Assembly: GCF_013364235.1 (NCBI RefSeq)
Contig: NZ_CP054919.1
Location: 3,524,103 to 3,588,102 of the forward strand
Direction: 5' to 3'
DNA length: 64,000 nucleotides
Source of the DNA: Kitasatospora sp. NA04385
Lineage (GTDB): Bacteria > Actinomycetota > Actinomycetes > Streptomycetales > Streptomycetaceae
The translations under genes and the position numbers were made by a program. Of the stretch, positions 46,938 through 56,167 are shown in pieces. Within the stretch, counting starts at the first letter, position 1, and each line of letters opens with the position of its first letter. The notes under the pieces are model-generated. The model did no database searches. It was not told the DNA's origin and saw nothing but the letters and a program-made list of their open reading frames with translations.

Positions 46938-47905
46938 GAGGTGCCCTCCCGGGTCTTGGCGGCCTTCGCGCTCTTCGAAGCTTTCGCGGCCTTCGCGGTC
47001 TTCGGAGCCTGCGCGGCCTTCGTGGCCTGCGCGGCCTGCGCGGCCTTCGTGGCCTGCGCGGCCGGCTGGGCCTGCGGGTCGGTGTCCGGCAGCGGGTGTC
47101 CGGCGGCCAGTTCGGCGCGGGCCGCCGCCTCGCCCGGGAAGTCGGCCGGGGGCCGCAGCCGCTGGCCGGGCTGCCCGGCCAGCTCGTACTTGAGCAGCTT
47201 GCGGGCCTGCTCCGGGTCGGTCTCCCCGATCCCGTACGAGGGGCACAGCGGTGCGATCGGGCAGGCCCCGCAGGCGGGCTTGCGGGCGTGGCAGACCCGG
47301 CGGCCGTGGAAGACCACCCGGTGCGAGAGCATCGTCCACTCCGACTTCGGGAAGATCGCCATCACGTCGGCCTCGACCTTCTCCGGGTCCTCCTCGGTCG
47401 TCCAGCCGAAGCGGCGGGCCAGCCGCCCGAAGTGGGTGTCGACGGTGATGCCGGCGCCGCCGAAGGCGTTGCCGATCACCACGTTGGCGGTCTTGCGGCC
47501 CACGCCGGGGAGCGTGACCAGGTCCTCCAGCCGGTGCGGCACCTCGCCGTCGAAGCGGTCGCGCAGCGCGATCGACAGGCCGATCAGCGACTTCGCCTTG
47601 GCCCGGAAGAAACCGGTGGGCCGGATGACCTGCTCCAGCTCCTCGGGGACGGCCGCCGCGAGGTCCTCCGGCGTCGGGTACTTCGCGAACAGGGCCGGCG
47701 TGGTCTGGTTCACCCGCAGGTCGGTGGTCTGCGCCGACAGCACGGTCGCCACCAGCAGTTGGAACGGCCCGTCGAAGTCCAGTTCCGGATGCGCGTAGGG
47801 GTACAGCTCCGCCAGTTCCCGGTTGATCCTCCGGGCCCGCCGCACCATCCCCAGGTGCGTCTCGGGCTTCTTCCGCCCGGCCTTCGCGACCTTGCTCTCT
47901 GCCAT
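46934..47905 (-). CDS. nth: Endonuclease III
   Basis: This DNA glycosylase/AP lyase repairs oxidised pyrimidines. It has 323 residues, longer than the usual 210-280 because of a tail. Features: [18 protein letters not shown], the helix-hairpin-helix [15 protein letters not shown] with the catalytic Lys, the catalytic Asp in [13 protein letters not shown], and the 4Fe-4S ligands [17 protein letters not shown] (spacing 6-2-5). The last 60 residues are an Ala/Lys repeat (ATKAAQ, AKAAKA) of low complexity. The ATG at 47905 ([12 protein letters not shown]) fits. Operon with the NUDIX gene. Confidence 0.95.
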   Translation of the reverse strand: MAESKVAKAGRKKPETHLGMVRRARRINRELAELYPYAHPELDFDGPFQLLVATVLSAQTTDLRVNQTTPALFAKYPTPEDLAAAVPEELEQVIRPTGFFRAKAKSLIGLSIALRDRFDGEVPHRLEDLVTLPGVGRKTANVVIGNAFGGAGITVDTHFGRLARRFGWTTEEDPEKVEADVMAIFPKSEWTMLSHRVVFHGRRVCHARKPACGACPIAPLCPSYGIGETDPEQARKLLKYELAGQPGQRLRPPADFPGEAAARAELAAGHPLPDTDPQAQPAAQATKAAQAAQATKAAQAPKTAKAAKASKSAKAAKTREGTS

Positions 47906-48014
47906 GCACGAAGGCTACGCCGAAGCGACCCGGCCACGGCCCGGAATCGGTCGCACCCGGCGGCCCGGGCGCCCGGGGCGCGCGGGCCGTGGCCGGGCGC
48001 GCGGTCCGGACCGG

Positions 48015-48377
48015 TCAGCGGCCGGCGGCGGTGCGGATCTCGGCGGCCCGGGCCTCCGGGTCCTCCACGGCGACGACCAACTCGTCGAAGTTCCCGTGGC
48101 TGCCGCCGGTCAGCGTGATGCGGACGGCGCGCTCGCCGCGGGAGGCCAGCACGAACCGTCGCTCGCCGCCGGAGATCCAGGTCCCGGCCTTGGTGACGCC
48201 CGGGACGCTGGTGCCCGGCGCGCGCAGGCCCTTGGCGGCGTCGAGCGGGTGGTCGACCACGGCGACCTCGCTGACGGACCCGAGCGGGACGGTGACGTCG
48301 CCGTGGACGGCCTTGGTCTTCTCCCAGGCGGTCAGCTCGACGGTGAGCCGGTCTCCGGTGATGACGATCTTCGCCAT
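48015..48377 (-). CDS. Small PH-like or beta-rich protein of unknown function
   Basis: This 120-residue protein begins AKIVITGDRLTVELTAWEKT and continues VPLGSVSEVAVVDHPLDAA and RRFVLASRGERAVRITLTGG, alternating beta-strand patterns with a helix at the end. This layout resembles bacterial PH-like domains, but no family signature is certain. The ATG at 48377 has GGAGGGGGACC directly upstream. A symmetric element lies about 50-75 bases before the start (48425-48452). Function unknown; probably cytosolic. Confidence 0.65.
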   Translation of the reverse strand: MAKIVITGDRLTVELTAWEKTKAVHGDVTVPLGSVSEVAVVDHPLDAAKGLRAPGTSVPGVTKAGTWISGGERRFVLASRGERAVRITLTGGSHGNFDELVVAVEDPEARAAEIRTAAGR

Positions 48378-48424
48378 GGTCCCCCTCCTCGGCGGTGTCG
48401 ACCCCCTGGTGGCGTCGGTCTCGC

Positions 48425-48452
48425 ATGGTATCGACATCGAGATCGACACCAT
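48425..48452. promoter_or_regulatory. Palindromic ATCGA-rich operator candidate
   Basis: TGGTATCGA (48426-48434) mirrors TCGACACCA (48443-48451) with one mismatch, and ATCGAC/ATCGAG units repeat through the centre. It lies upstream of the 120-residue minus-strand gene and 66 bases beyond the end of the copper-locus His-rich gene. It could bind a TetR- or MarR-type repressor; no regulator gene adjoins it. Confidence 0.4.
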
Positions 48453-48517
48453 CGTCAAGTCCCGGGCGGGGCCGAGCCGATGAGCAGCGCGGACCTGCTG
48501 ATGCCTCCCGTGCGGGG

Positions 48518-49435
48518 TCAGTGGTGGTGGGCCGCGGTGGGGTCGGCGGCGGGCCGGGGTGCGGCGGCGGCTCCGGCGGTGAGGGTGAAGGCCGCGGTGC
48601 GGACGGTGCCCTGGTGCCGGAAGTCGAGGAAGAGCCGGTAGTCGCCCGGGCTGGGGGCGGTCGCGGTGAAGTCGACCTCGGGGCCGGGCGCGGTGGTGCC
48701 GTCGCCGGGTTCGCCGTCCGGGTGGACGTGCAGGTAGCCGAGGTCGCCGGCGCGCAGGACGACCAGGTGGCCGTAGGCGGCGAGGTAGGGGTCGAGGTCG
48801 GTGACCGGGCGGCCGTCCCTGCTCACGGTGAAGGCGAGGCGGCCGGGCCGCCCGGGGACGAGGTCGCCGGTGAGGGTGAGGGTGTAGCCGTCGACGGTGA
48901 CGGTGCGGCCGGTCCGCGGCAGGGCGGCCGGGCGGTAGTCGCCGGCGGCGTGCAGGTCGGCGCCGAGGGTGAGCGGTTCGGCCTCGGCGGCCGGGGTGAA
49001 GTCGGCGAAGACCCGGTAGTCGCCGGCCGCCGCGAGGGCGGCCGGGGCGGTCCAGGTGCCGTCGGCGGCGCGGACGGGGTGCAGGTGCTGGAAGTCCGTC
49101 AGGTCGCGGTTGGCGACGATCAGGTGGAGCTCCTTCTCGTGCGCGGGCCGGTAGGCGGTGAGCGGGTTCCCGTCCGGGGCCAGCACCCGGAAGCGCAGCT
49201 CGGCCGGGCCGCCGGCCGGGACGACGGTGCGGTCCAGGCTGAGGGTGTAGCCGCGGTCGGCGATCTGCAGGCCGCCGACCGGGTGGTCGCCGGGGGCGGC
49301 GGTCTCCTCGCCGTGAGCGGCGTGCGGCCGGGCGGGGGCCGGGGCGGGGCCGACCGCGTGGCCGACGCCGTACGCGGCGGTGAAGGCGGCGGCGAGGCCG
49401 GTGGCGAAGGCGGTGACCTTGCGGGCGGTGTTCAT
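48518..49435 (-). CDS. Exported His-rich metal-associated protein (YtkA-like)
   Basis: This 305-residue protein starts with a signal-type hydrophobic stretch (KVTAFATGLAAAFTAAYGVG), then His/Pro-rich and beta-rich domains (LSLDRTVVPAGGPAELRFRVL, DFQHLHPVRAADGTW, YLHVHPDGEPGD) and a C-terminal cluster TAAHHH. Two similar halves end with YRVFADFTP and YRLFLDFRH. Homologues beside copper genes bind copper in the envelope, so a copper chaperone or resistance role is likely but inferred. ATG 49435 is the start. It is divergent from copZ with CsoR-type boxes between. Confidence 0.78.
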   Translation of the reverse strand: MNTARKVTAFATGLAAAFTAAYGVGHAVGPAPAPARPHAAHGEETAAPGDHPVGGLQIADRGYTLSLDRTVVPAGGPAELRFRVLAPDGNPLTAYRPAHEKELHLIVANRDLTDFQHLHPVRAADGTWTAPAALAAAGDYRVFADFTPAAEAEPLTLGADLHAAGDYRPAALPRTGRTVTVDGYTLTLTGDLVPGRPGRLAFTVSRDGRPVTDLDPYLAAYGHLVVLRAGDLGYLHVHPDGEPGDGTTAPGPEVDFTATAPSPGDYRLFLDFRHQGTVRTAAFTLTAGAAAAPRPAADPTAAHHH

Positions 49436-49502
49436 GGCGTACTCCGGTGAGTGGGGCGGGGTTCGCGTCCGGGGCTCCGGGACGTTCCGACGCAGCGAGT
49501 AG

Positions 49503-49519
49503 ATACCCCCTGGGGGTAT
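49503..49519. promoter_or_regulatory. CsoR-type copper box 1
   Basis: ATACCCCCTGGGGGTAT is a perfect palindrome with a central T. It lies 68 bases upstream of the minus-strand His-rich gene. The pattern fits the G/C-tract palindromes with flanking TA bound by CsoR copper repressors in actinobacteria. Confidence 0.7.
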
Positions 49520-49594
49520 CTGTCAATCAGGACGGAAGGGCGGGGGTCGGGCCGCCGCATCCGCACGGGGCGCCGGGAGCGATGCTTGCGCACC

Positions 49595-49611
49595 ATACCC
49601 CCCAGGGGTAT
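49595..49611. promoter_or_regulatory. CsoR-type copper box 2
   Basis: ATACCCCCCAGGGGTAT repeats the layout of box 1 with one half diverged. It lies 60 bases before the copZ start. Confidence 0.7.
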
Positions 49612-49630
49612 AACTGGAGACATGAAGCCG

Positions 49631-49647
49631 ATACCCCCACTGGGTAT
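49631..49647. promoter_or_regulatory. CsoR-type copper box 3
   Basis: ATACCCCCACTGGGTAT keeps both ATACCC and GGGTAT ends. It lies 24 bases before copZ and 20 bases from box 2, so the two may be occupied together. The csoR gene itself is not in the window. Confidence 0.65.
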
Positions 49648-49670
49648 CGGGAGACCACTGGGAGGCCACC

Positions 49671-49943
49671 GTGTCCTGCTGCTCCACCGACGGCACCTGC
49701 TCGACCACCGCGACCGCGACCGCCCCGGCCGCCGTCACCACCGTGTTCACCGTCGCCGGAATGACCTGCGGCCACTGCGAGCAGGCCGTCGGCACGGCGG
49801 TCGGCGCGCTGGAGGGCGTGCAGGCCGTCCGGGTCGACGTGCCGAACGGCCTGGTGAGCGTCGACTCGGCGGCCGCGCTGGACGACGCGGCGGTGCGCGC
49901 CGCGGTCGACGAGGCCGGCTACGAACTGACCGGCCGGGCCTGA
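49671..49943 (+). CDS. copZ: CopZ-type copper chaperone (heavy-metal-associated domain)
   Basis: This 90-residue protein has an unusual Cys-rich start (CCSTDGTCS) and a single HMA domain with the copper motif GMTCGHC in [19 protein letters not shown], then [14 protein letters not shown] and the C-terminal AVDEAGYEL. It carries copper(I) to the CopA pump. The GTG at 49671 follows the third CsoR box. The stop is 65 bases before copA, so the two are probably one operon. The extra N-terminal Cys cluster could bind another metal ion. Confidence 0.92.
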   Translation: MSCCSTDGTCSTTATATAPAAVTTVFTVAGMTCGHCEQAVGTAVGALEGVQAVRVDVPNGLVSVDSAAALDDAAVRAAVDEAGYELTGRA

Positions 49944-50008
49944 GCGGCCCGCTCCCCCCACCCCTCAGTGACCCGGCCCCGGCCGGGAGACGACCACCAG
50001 GAGCCCTG

Positions 50009-52252
50009 ATGACCACCCAGGCAGCACCCGCCTCCACCGAGGTGGAACTCCGCATCGGCGGCATGACCTGCGCGTCCTGCGCCGCCCGGATCGAGAAGAA
50101 GCTCAACCGGATGGACGGCGTCCGGGCCAGCGTCAACTACGCCACCGAGAAGGCGAAGGTGGTCGTCGAGGGCCCGGTGGAGGTCGCCGACCTGATCGCG
50201 ACCGTCGAGGCCACCGGCTACACCGCCGCGCTCCCCGCGCCCCCGGCGGCGGCCCCGGAAGCGGCGGGCGCCGGGCCCGCCGACGAACTGGCGCCGCTAC
50301 GGCAGCGGCTGGTCGCAGCCGTGGCGTTGGCGGTGCCGGTGATCGCGATGGCGATGGTCCCGGCCCTGCAGTTCGACGACTGGCAGTGGCTGTCGCTGAC
50401 CCTGGCCGCGCCGGTGGTGACGTACGCCGCCTGGCCGTTCCACCGGGCCGCCTGGGCCAACGCCCGGCACGGCGCGGCCACCATGGACACCCTGGTCTCG
50501 CTCGGGACCGGCGCCGCGTTCCTGTGGTCGCTGTGGGCGCTGTTCTTCGGCGACGCGGGCATGCCCGGGATGCGGCACGGCTTCGAGTTCACCATCGCCC
50601 GCTCGGACGGCTCCTCGAACATCTACCTGGAGGCGGCGGCCGGCGTCACCGCGTTCGTCCTGGCCGGACGCTACTTCGAGGCCCGCTCGAAGCGGACCGC
50701 GGGCGCCGCGCTGAAGGCCCTGCTGGAGCTCGGTGCCAAGGACGTCGCCGTGCTGCGCGACGGCCGGGAGGTGCGCGTGCCGGTGGCGCAGCTCGCCGTC
50801 GGGGACCGGTTCGTGGTGCGTCCGGGTGAGAAGGTGGCCACCGACGGGAGGGTGGTGGAGGGCAGTTCGGCGGTGGACGCCTCGATGCTGACCGGCGAGT
50901 CGGTGCCGGTCGAGGTGGCCGTCGGGGACGCCGTCACCGGCGCGACCGTCAACGCGGGCGGCCGGCTGGTCGTCGAGGCCACCCGGGTCGGCTCCGACAC
51001 CCAACTCGCCCGGATGGCCAAGCTGGTGGAGGACGCCCAGAACGGCAAGGCCGCCGCCCAGCGCCTCGCCGACCGGATCTCCGCCGTCTTCGTGCCGATC
51101 GTGATCACCCTGGCGCTGGCCACCCTGGGCTACTGGCTGGGCACCGGCGGGGGCTGGAGCGCCGCCTTCACCGCGGCGGTCGCGGTGCTGATCATCGCCT
51201 GCCCGTGCGCCCTCGGCCTGGCCACCCCCACCGCCCTGCTCGTCGGCACCGGACGCGGCGCCCAACTCGGCATCCTCATCAAAGGCCCCGAAGTCCTGGA
51301 GAACACCCGCCGGATCGACACCGTCCTCCTCGACAAAACCGGCACCGTCACCACCGGCCGCATGACCCTCCTCGCCATCCACACCACCCCCGACACCACC
51401 GAGGACCAAGCCCTACGCCTGGCCGGCGCCCTCGAACACGCCTCCGAACACCCCATCGCCCAAGCCATCGCCACCGCCGCCCGAGAACGCCTCGGCACCC
51501 TCCCCCCCGTCCAGAACTTCACCAACACCCCCGGCCACGGCGTCCACGGCACCATCGACGGCCACACCGTGGTCGCCGGCCGCGAAACACTCCTCACCAC
51601 CCCCCTGCCCACCCGACTGCGCACCGCGAAAACCGCCGCCGAACACGCCGGACACACCGCCATCACCATCGGCTGGGACAACACCGCCCACGCCGTCCTG
51701 GAAATCGCCGACGCCGTCAAACCCACCAGCGCCCAAGCCGTCACCGACCTGCGCGCCCTCGGCCTGCACCCCCTCCTGCTCACCGGCGACAACCACACCA
51801 CCGCCCAATCCGTCGCCGCCCAGATCGGCATCCCCGCCCACGACGTCATCGCCGACGTCCTCCCCCAGGACAAACTCACCACCGTCCGACGCCTCCAAAC
51901 CGAAGGCCGCACCGTCGCCATGATCGGCGACGGCATCAACGACGCCGCCGCCCTCGCCCAGGCCGACCTCGGCCTCGCCCTCGGCACCGGCACCGACGCC
52001 GCCATCCAAGCCGCCGACCTCACCCTGGTGCGCGGCGACCTGCGCACCGCCGCCGACGCCATCCGCCTCTCCCGCCGCACCCTCACCACCATCAAGGGCA
52101 ACCTCTTCTGGGCCTTCGCCTACAACCTCGCCGCCCTCCCCCTCGCCGCCACCGGACTCCTCAACCCCATGATCGCCGGCGCCGCCATGGCCTTCTCCTC
52201 CGTCTTCGTCGTCACCAACAGCCTGCGACTGCGCACCTTCAAGGCCCGCTGA
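50009..52252 (+). CDS. copA: Copper-translocating P-type ATPase CopA
   Basis: This 747-residue P1B-ATPase has an N-terminal HMA domain ([15 protein letters not shown]), the TGES motif in [11 protein letters not shown], the transmembrane copper site [15 protein letters not shown], the phosphorylation site [13 protein letters not shown], the HP motif in [12 protein letters not shown], and [20 protein letters not shown]. It pumps copper out of the cytoplasm. The ATG at 50009 has AGGAG five bases upstream. From about 51260 the codon use changes to GAA, AAA, CAA and C-ending codons, unlike the 5' half, which suggests a recombined gene. Confidence 0.96.
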   Translation: MTTQAAPASTEVELRIGGMTCASCAARIEKKLNRMDGVRASVNYATEKAKVVVEGPVEVADLIATVEATGYTAALPAPPAAAPEAAGAGPADELAPLRQRLVAAVALAVPVIAMAMVPALQFDDWQWLSLTLAAPVVTYAAWPFHRAAWANARHGAATMDTLVSLGTGAAFLWSLWALFFGDAGMPGMRHGFEFTIARSDGSSNIYLEAAAGVTAFVLAGRYFEARSKRTAGAALKALLELGAKDVAVLRDGREVRVPVAQLAVGDRFVVRPGEKVATDGRVVEGSSAVDASMLTGESVPVEVAVGDAVTGATVNAGGRLVVEATRVGSDTQLARMAKLVEDAQNGKAAAQRLADRISAVFVPIVITLALATLGYWLGTGGGWSAAFTAAVAVLIIACPCALGLATPTALLVGTGRGAQLGILIKGPEVLENTRRIDTVLLDKTGTVTTGRMTLLAIHTTPDTTEDQALRLAGALEHASEHPIAQAIATAARERLGTLPPVQNFTNTPGHGVHGTIDGHTVVAGRETLLTTPLPTRLRTAKTAAEHAGHTAITIGWDNTAHAVLEIADAVKPTSAQAVTDLRALGLHPLLLTGDNHTTAQSVAAQIGIPAHDVIADVLPQDKLTTVRRLQTEGRTVAMIGDGINDAAALAQADLGLALGTGTDAAIQAADLTLVRGDLRTAADAIRLSRRTLTTIKGNLFWAFAYNLAALPLAATGLLNPMIAGAAMAFSSVFVVTNSLRLRTFKAR

Positions 52253-52400
52253 GCCGTCCGCGTCGGAACACCGACCGGTCGTGGTCCGGCCCGGGGAGCC
52301 CCTCCCCCGGCCGGACCGATCATTTTCCGAGAAGCCCCCGCGCCCGTCCCGTCCCTAGGATCGAAGACGTCAGCAGGGAACGGGAACGGGAGGACCGGTC

Positions 52401-52844
52401 ATGGCGGAGAAGCACGAAGGTTTCACGGCGGACGAGCGCGCGGCGATGAAGGAGCGCGCCAAGGAGCTGAAGGCGGAGTCCAAGCGGGCGTCGGCGGCGG
52501 CGAAGGCCGCCGAGGCGGAGAAGGACCTGCTGGAGAAGATCGCCGAGATGCCCGAGGAGGACCGGGTGCTGGCCCGGCGCTTCCACGAGATCGTCTCCGA
52601 GGTCGCGCCGCAGCTGGCTCCGAAGACCTGGTACGGCATGCCCGCCTACAACAACGCGGACGGCAAGCCGGTGTGCTTCTTCCAGAGCGCCGCCAAGTTC
52701 AAGTCCCGCTACGCGATGATCGGCTTCAGCGACAACGCCAAGCTGGACGACGGCGCGATGTGGCCCACCTACTTCGCGATCGCCGAGCTGGGCGAGGCCG
52801 AGGCGGCCCGGATCGCCGAGCTGGTGGAGCGCGCGGCCTCCTGA
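52401..52844 (+). CDS. DUF1801-type protein
   Basis: This 147-residue protein opens with a charged helix (RAAMKERAKELKAESKRAS), then the family core KTWYGMPAYNNADGKPVCFFQSAAKFKSRY cut into KTWYGMPAY and CFFQSAAKFK, and FSDNAKLDDGAMWPTYFAI. The order matches DUF1801/YdhG-type proteins, a group of small folds with unknown or possibly iron-related function. It is a single plus-strand gene after copA, with eight bases to the convergent PEP-mutase stop. The ATG at 52401 fits. Confidence 0.8.
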   Translation: MAEKHEGFTADERAAMKERAKELKAESKRASAAAKAAEAEKDLLEKIAEMPEEDRVLARRFHEIVSEVAPQLAPKTWYGMPAYNNADGKPVCFFQSAAKFKSRYAMIGFSDNAKLDDGAMWPTYFAIAELGEAEAARIAELVERAAS

Positions 52845-52851
52845 CGGACCG

Positions 52852-53706
52852 TCATCCGCGCCCGGCGAGCAGGCCGTTGAGCGTGCCGTAGTCGAGCGCG
52901 CCGTCCAGCGCCCCGTACGTGCCGGAGCCGAGCAGTTCGGCGGCGGCCCGGTGCGCGGCGGTGTACGCGGCCTGGGCGAGCGCGGTGCCCAGGCTGATCC
53001 GGCGGACCCCGGCGGCGGCGAGTTCCACGACGGTCGGGCCGCCCGGGACGGCCATCGCGTTGACCGGCAGCGGGGACGCGGCGGTCAGCTCCTTCAGCGC
53101 GGCGAGGTCGAGCAGACCGGGGACGAACAGCGAGTCGGCCCCGGCCGCCGCGTACGCCTCGGCCCGGCGCAGCACCTCCGCCGGGCGCCCGTCGACCGGG
53201 CCGACGCCGAACAGGTGGACGTCGGTGCGGGCGTTGACCAGCAGGGCGGGCAGACCGGCCTCGGCGGCGGCCGTCCGGGCGGCGCGCAGCCGGGCGGACT
53301 GCTCGGCGACGGTGAACAGCGGGCCGCCGGGGGCCGCCGAGTCCTCCAGGTTGACGCCGACCGCGCCCGCCGCGACCACCGCGCGGACGGTCTGCGCCAC
53401 GTCCTCGGGGGCCGGGCCGTAGCCGCCCTCGACGTCGGCGGTCACCGGGACGTCCACGGCGGCGGCGATCCGGCGCACCAGCTCGGCCATCGCCGCCCGG
53501 TCCAGGCCCTGCCCGTCGCCGCGCCCCGCGGACCAGGAGACGCCGCCGCTGGTGGTGGCGATCGCGGGCGCCCCGGCCGCGGCGATCACCGCCGCGCTGC
53601 CCGCGTCCCAGGCGTTGGGGAGCAGCAGCGGCGCGTCGGCGTCGGCCAGCGCGCGCAGGGTGGCGGCGTGCTCGGCGGAACGGGCGGGGAGGGCGGGGTG
53701 CGGCAT
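52852..53706 (-). CDS. Isocitrate lyase/PEP-mutase superfamily enzyme
   Basis: This 284-residue TIM-barrel protein shows LLLPNAWDAGSAAVIAAAG, TTSGGVSW, VTADVEGGYGP (metal-site Asp and Glu), GVNLEDSA and VNARTDVHLFG. These are the loops of PEP-mutase-like carboxyvinyl lyases, here probably an oxaloacetate- or isocitrate-lyase-like enzyme of unknown substrate. The ATG at 53706 (MPHPALPARSAEH) is used; the frame beyond is shadow. It is divergent from the ArsR-type regulator (135-bp gap), which likely controls it. Confidence 0.85.
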   Translation of the reverse strand: MPHPALPARSAEHAATLRALADADAPLLLPNAWDAGSAAVIAAAGAPAIATTSGGVSWSAGRGDGQGLDRAAMAELVRRIAAAVDVPVTADVEGGYGPAPEDVAQTVRAVVAAGAVGVNLEDSAAPGGPLFTVAEQSARLRAARTAAAEAGLPALLVNARTDVHLFGVGPVDGRPAEVLRRAEAYAAAGADSLFVPGLLDLAALKELTAASPLPVNAMAVPGGPTVVELAAAGVRRISLGTALAQAAYTAAHRAAAELLGSGTYGALDGALDYGTLNGLLAGRG

Positions 53707-53841
53707 GCGGGGCTCGCTTCCGGTGCGGTGCTCGGGAGGGACGCGTCCATCCTGGCGGGCCCGGCCGGTCGGGGCCGACTGATTAAGCTGGGGCCGAATC
53801 GGCGGTGTCGGGCGGCCGTGGGCGGCGGCGGAGGTGGCGGG

Positions 53842-54849
53842 GTGCGGACGGGGCTGCCGCTGTCGGTGGGCGACCTGGCGCTGACCAGGTTCGCGATCTC
53901 GCCGATGTGGGAGGTGGTCGCCGCCCTGCGCACGCTGGCCGCCGACCCGGTGCCCGCGCCGCACCGCCGCTGGGCCGCGCAGGTCCGGCCGCGGCTGGCC
54001 GCCGCCGGGCTGGACCGGGGCTGGCTGGCCGAGCTGGTCCCCCCGCACGGGCACCTGCCGGACTTCCTCAACCCCGTCCCCGGCGTGCCGGTCGCCGAGC
54101 TGGCGGCCGAACTGGCGGCGATCCGGGCCACCGGCCCCGCGCTGCTCCGGCACGACCTGGACTGCCTGCGCGCCGACCGGGGCGTCCGGGCCGGCGGGCG
54201 GCTGCGGCTGCGGCTGCGGCTGCGGCTGCTGGAGCGCGAACCCGAGCAGGCGCTGCGCCGGATCACCGCCGAGGCCGAGGCGTTCTGGCAGCTCGCCCTG
54301 GCCCCGTACTGGTCGCGGATCCGCGCGGTGCTGGAGGCGGACGTGCTGCGGCGGGCCCGGCAGGCCGCCGAGCGGGGCAGCGCGGCGATGCTCGGCGACC
54401 TGCACGGCACGGCGCACTGGGCGGACGGCACGCTGCACCTGTCGGAGCGGCACTGCGCCGTCACCCGGATCGCGACCGGCGCCGGACTGCTGCTGGTGCC
54501 CTCGGTGTTCGCCTGGCCCCGGCTGCTGACCCGCACCGTCGCCCCCGACCCCCCGCAGCTCTGCTACCCGGCGTTGGCCGCCGCGACCGTCTGGGAGCAC
54601 CGCCCGGCTCCGCGCGCCGAGGCGCTCGCGCCGGTGCTCGGCCGCACCCGCACCCTGCTGCTGGCCGAACTCGACGTGCCCGCCTCCACCACCGAACTCG
54701 CCGCCCGCTGCGGGCTCTCCGCCCCCGCGGTCTCCCAGCACCTCACCGCGCTGCGCACCGCCGGGCTGGTCTCCTCGCACCGGGCCGGGCGCTGCGTGCT
54801 GTACGCCCGGACCGGCACGGCGGACGCCTGGCTGGACGCGCTGCCCTAG
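53842..54849 (+). CDS. ArsR-type regulator with DUF5937 domain
   Basis: This 335-residue protein has an N-terminal sensing region typical of DUF5937 (LALTRFAISPMWEVVAALRTL, HGHLPDFLNP), a central Leu/Arg repeat (RLRLRLRLRLLERE) encoded by GCTGCG repeats at 54201-54230, and a C-terminal winged helix with ELAARCGLSAPAVSQHLTALR and LVSSHRAGRCVLYARTG. It should bind DNA as a dimer. The GTG at 53842 follows GGAGG with seven bases between. Regulated target: probably the divergent lyase gene. The effector is unknown. Confidence 0.82.
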   Translation: MRTGLPLSVGDLALTRFAISPMWEVVAALRTLAADPVPAPHRRWAAQVRPRLAAAGLDRGWLAELVPPHGHLPDFLNPVPGVPVAELAAELAAIRATGPALLRHDLDCLRADRGVRAGGRLRLRLRLRLLEREPEQALRRITAEAEAFWQLALAPYWSRIRAVLEADVLRRARQAAERGSAAMLGDLHGTAHWADGTLHLSERHCAVTRIATGAGLLLVPSVFAWPRLLTRTVAPDPPQLCYPALAAATVWEHRPAPRAEALAPVLGRTRTLLLAELDVPASTTELAARCGLSAPAVSQHLTALRTAGLVSSHRAGRCVLYARTGTADAWLDALP

Positions 54850-54883
54850 GGCCCGTCCGGCAAGCTCGGCCGGGCAGGCCCTA
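54847..54883. terminator. Hairpin between convergent genes
   Basis: TAGGGCC (54847-54853) pairs with GGCCCTA (54877-54883), with a further TCCGG/CCGGG stem inside after a two-base mismatch. It overlaps the stop codons of the ArsR-type gene and the next minus-strand gene and may end both. Confidence 0.7.
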
Positions 54884-55792
54884 ACTCCCCTCGTACGCGC
54901 GGAGGGTGCGCAGGGCGGCCAGGGTGACGCCCGGGCGGGCCTCGTTCTCGGTGGCGGCGGACCAGCGGGCCCAGTTGATCGGCCAGCCGCCGTCCGGGAG
55001 TTGGCGGGAGGCGAGGTGGTCGAGGCCGCGCTCGACCTCGGCGTCGGTGAACCAGGCGCGGGCCAGGCTGTCCGGGCCGGACGCGTAGTCGTGCGGGAAG
55101 TGGAACTCGCCGGGCGCGTAGCCGGGGGCGGGGCGGACCTGCTCGGGGCGGGCCGGGTCGAGCAGCACCAGCCGCTGCGCGCGCACCGACTCGCCGAGGC
55201 GGGCGGCCTGTTCGGCGGCCCAGGCCCGGTCGGGCGCGGCGTCCAGGAAGCCGACGGCGGTGATCACCTCGTACGGGTGGGTCGTCCCGATCGCCTCGAT
55301 CGCGCGGCGGCAGAACGCCTGCGCGCCGGTCAGCCAGGGGTGGCGGACCCCGGCCCGGAGCAGCGGGGCGGCGATCTGGCCGGTGGAGAGCAGTTCGGCG
55401 GGCGGGTCGTCGGCGATCGGCAGGAAGGGCGGGTGCGGGTAGCGGCGCAGGCTGGGCAGGACGGCCGGGACGCCGCCGTCCGGGGTGGTCAGGGTGCTCG
55501 CCCAGTCGCAGAGCCCGGTGCCGCGCGGGCCGGCCAGGGCGTCGGCCTCGGCGAGGATCCGGGCGGCCGCGCCGGCCGCGAGCGGTTGGGCGGCGGGGCC
55601 GCGGACGTCCGGCTCCAGGCCGTACGCCCAGCCGCCGTCCGGGGTGCGGTAGGCGTCCAGCGCGGCGAGGACGCCCGCCGGGTCGGGGGCGGTGCCGAAG
55701 AGGTGGGCGAAGCGCCGCTGTTCCAGGACCCGGCCCGCCGTCCACAGGTAGTCGGCGGCCCGTTCGATCGCGCTGTCGTCGATGCGTGCCAT
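54881..55792 (-). CDS. Prenyltransferase/terpene-cyclase-like alpha-barrel protein
   Basis: This 303-residue protein carries three QW-type repeats: YRTPDGGWAYGLEPD near residue 50, LTTPDGGVPAVLPSLRRY near residue 105, and RQLPDGGWPINWARW near residue 275. This is the alpha/alpha-barrel repeat of terpene cyclases and prenyltransferase beta-subunits, but no catalytic DXDD or zinc motif is clear. The ATG at 55792 (MARIDDSAIERAADYLW) is the natural start. The function is unknown; it may be a non-catalytic barrel. Confidence 0.75.
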   Translation of the reverse strand: MARIDDSAIERAADYLWTAGRVLEQRRFAHLFGTAPDPAGVLAALDAYRTPDGGWAYGLEPDVRGPAAQPLAAGAAARILAEADALAGPRGTGLCDWASTLTTPDGGVPAVLPSLRRYPHPPFLPIADDPPAELLSTGQIAAPLLRAGVRHPWLTGAQAFCRRAIEAIGTTHPYEVITAVGFLDAAPDRAWAAEQAARLGESVRAQRLVLLDPARPEQVRPAPGYAPGEFHFPHDYASGPDSLARAWFTDAEVERGLDHLASRQLPDGGWPINWARWSAATENEARPGVTLAALRTLRAYEGS

Positions 55793-55906
55793 GGGCCGAC
55801 CGTACGGGCTGGCAGAAACTTCCGCGCGGAGCGATGAGTTCCGCCGGGGCGCGGCGTCCTCTCCTGTGACAGTGGCACGGAGCACGTGAACGGACGGGAC
55901 TGCGCG

Positions 55907-56128
55907 ATGAGCACCGAGAAGACCGAGAAGAAGGTCATGGGACCGGCCAGCTACTTCCCCTCGATCGAGAAGAAGTACGGGCGCCCGATCGCCGAGTGGC
56001 AGCAGCTGATCGCCGACTCGCCGCTGACCAGGCACATGGAGCTGGTCGCCTGGCTGAAGTCCGAGTACGGGCTCGGCCACGGCCACGCCAACGCGCTGGT
56101 CGCGCACCACCTCGCCGCCGGTGCGTGA
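55907..56128 (+). CDS. DUF4287 protein
   Basis: This 73-residue protein is almost wholly the DUF4287 domain: SYFPSIEKKYGRPIAEWQQL, SPLTRHMELVAWLKSEYGLG and HGHANALVAHHL. Function is unknown. The ATG at 55907 fits the family; an in-frame GTG at 55886 has GGAG three bases upstream and would add seven residues. It precedes the alpha/beta hydrolase by 39 bases, so the two may be one operon. Confidence 0.8.
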   Translation: MSTEKTEKKVMGPASYFPSIEKKYGRPIAEWQQLIADSPLTRHMELVAWLKSEYGLGHGHANALVAHHLAAGA

Positions 56129-56167
56129 CCGCGGCCGACCGACCACGACGACTCACCTGGAGTGGGA

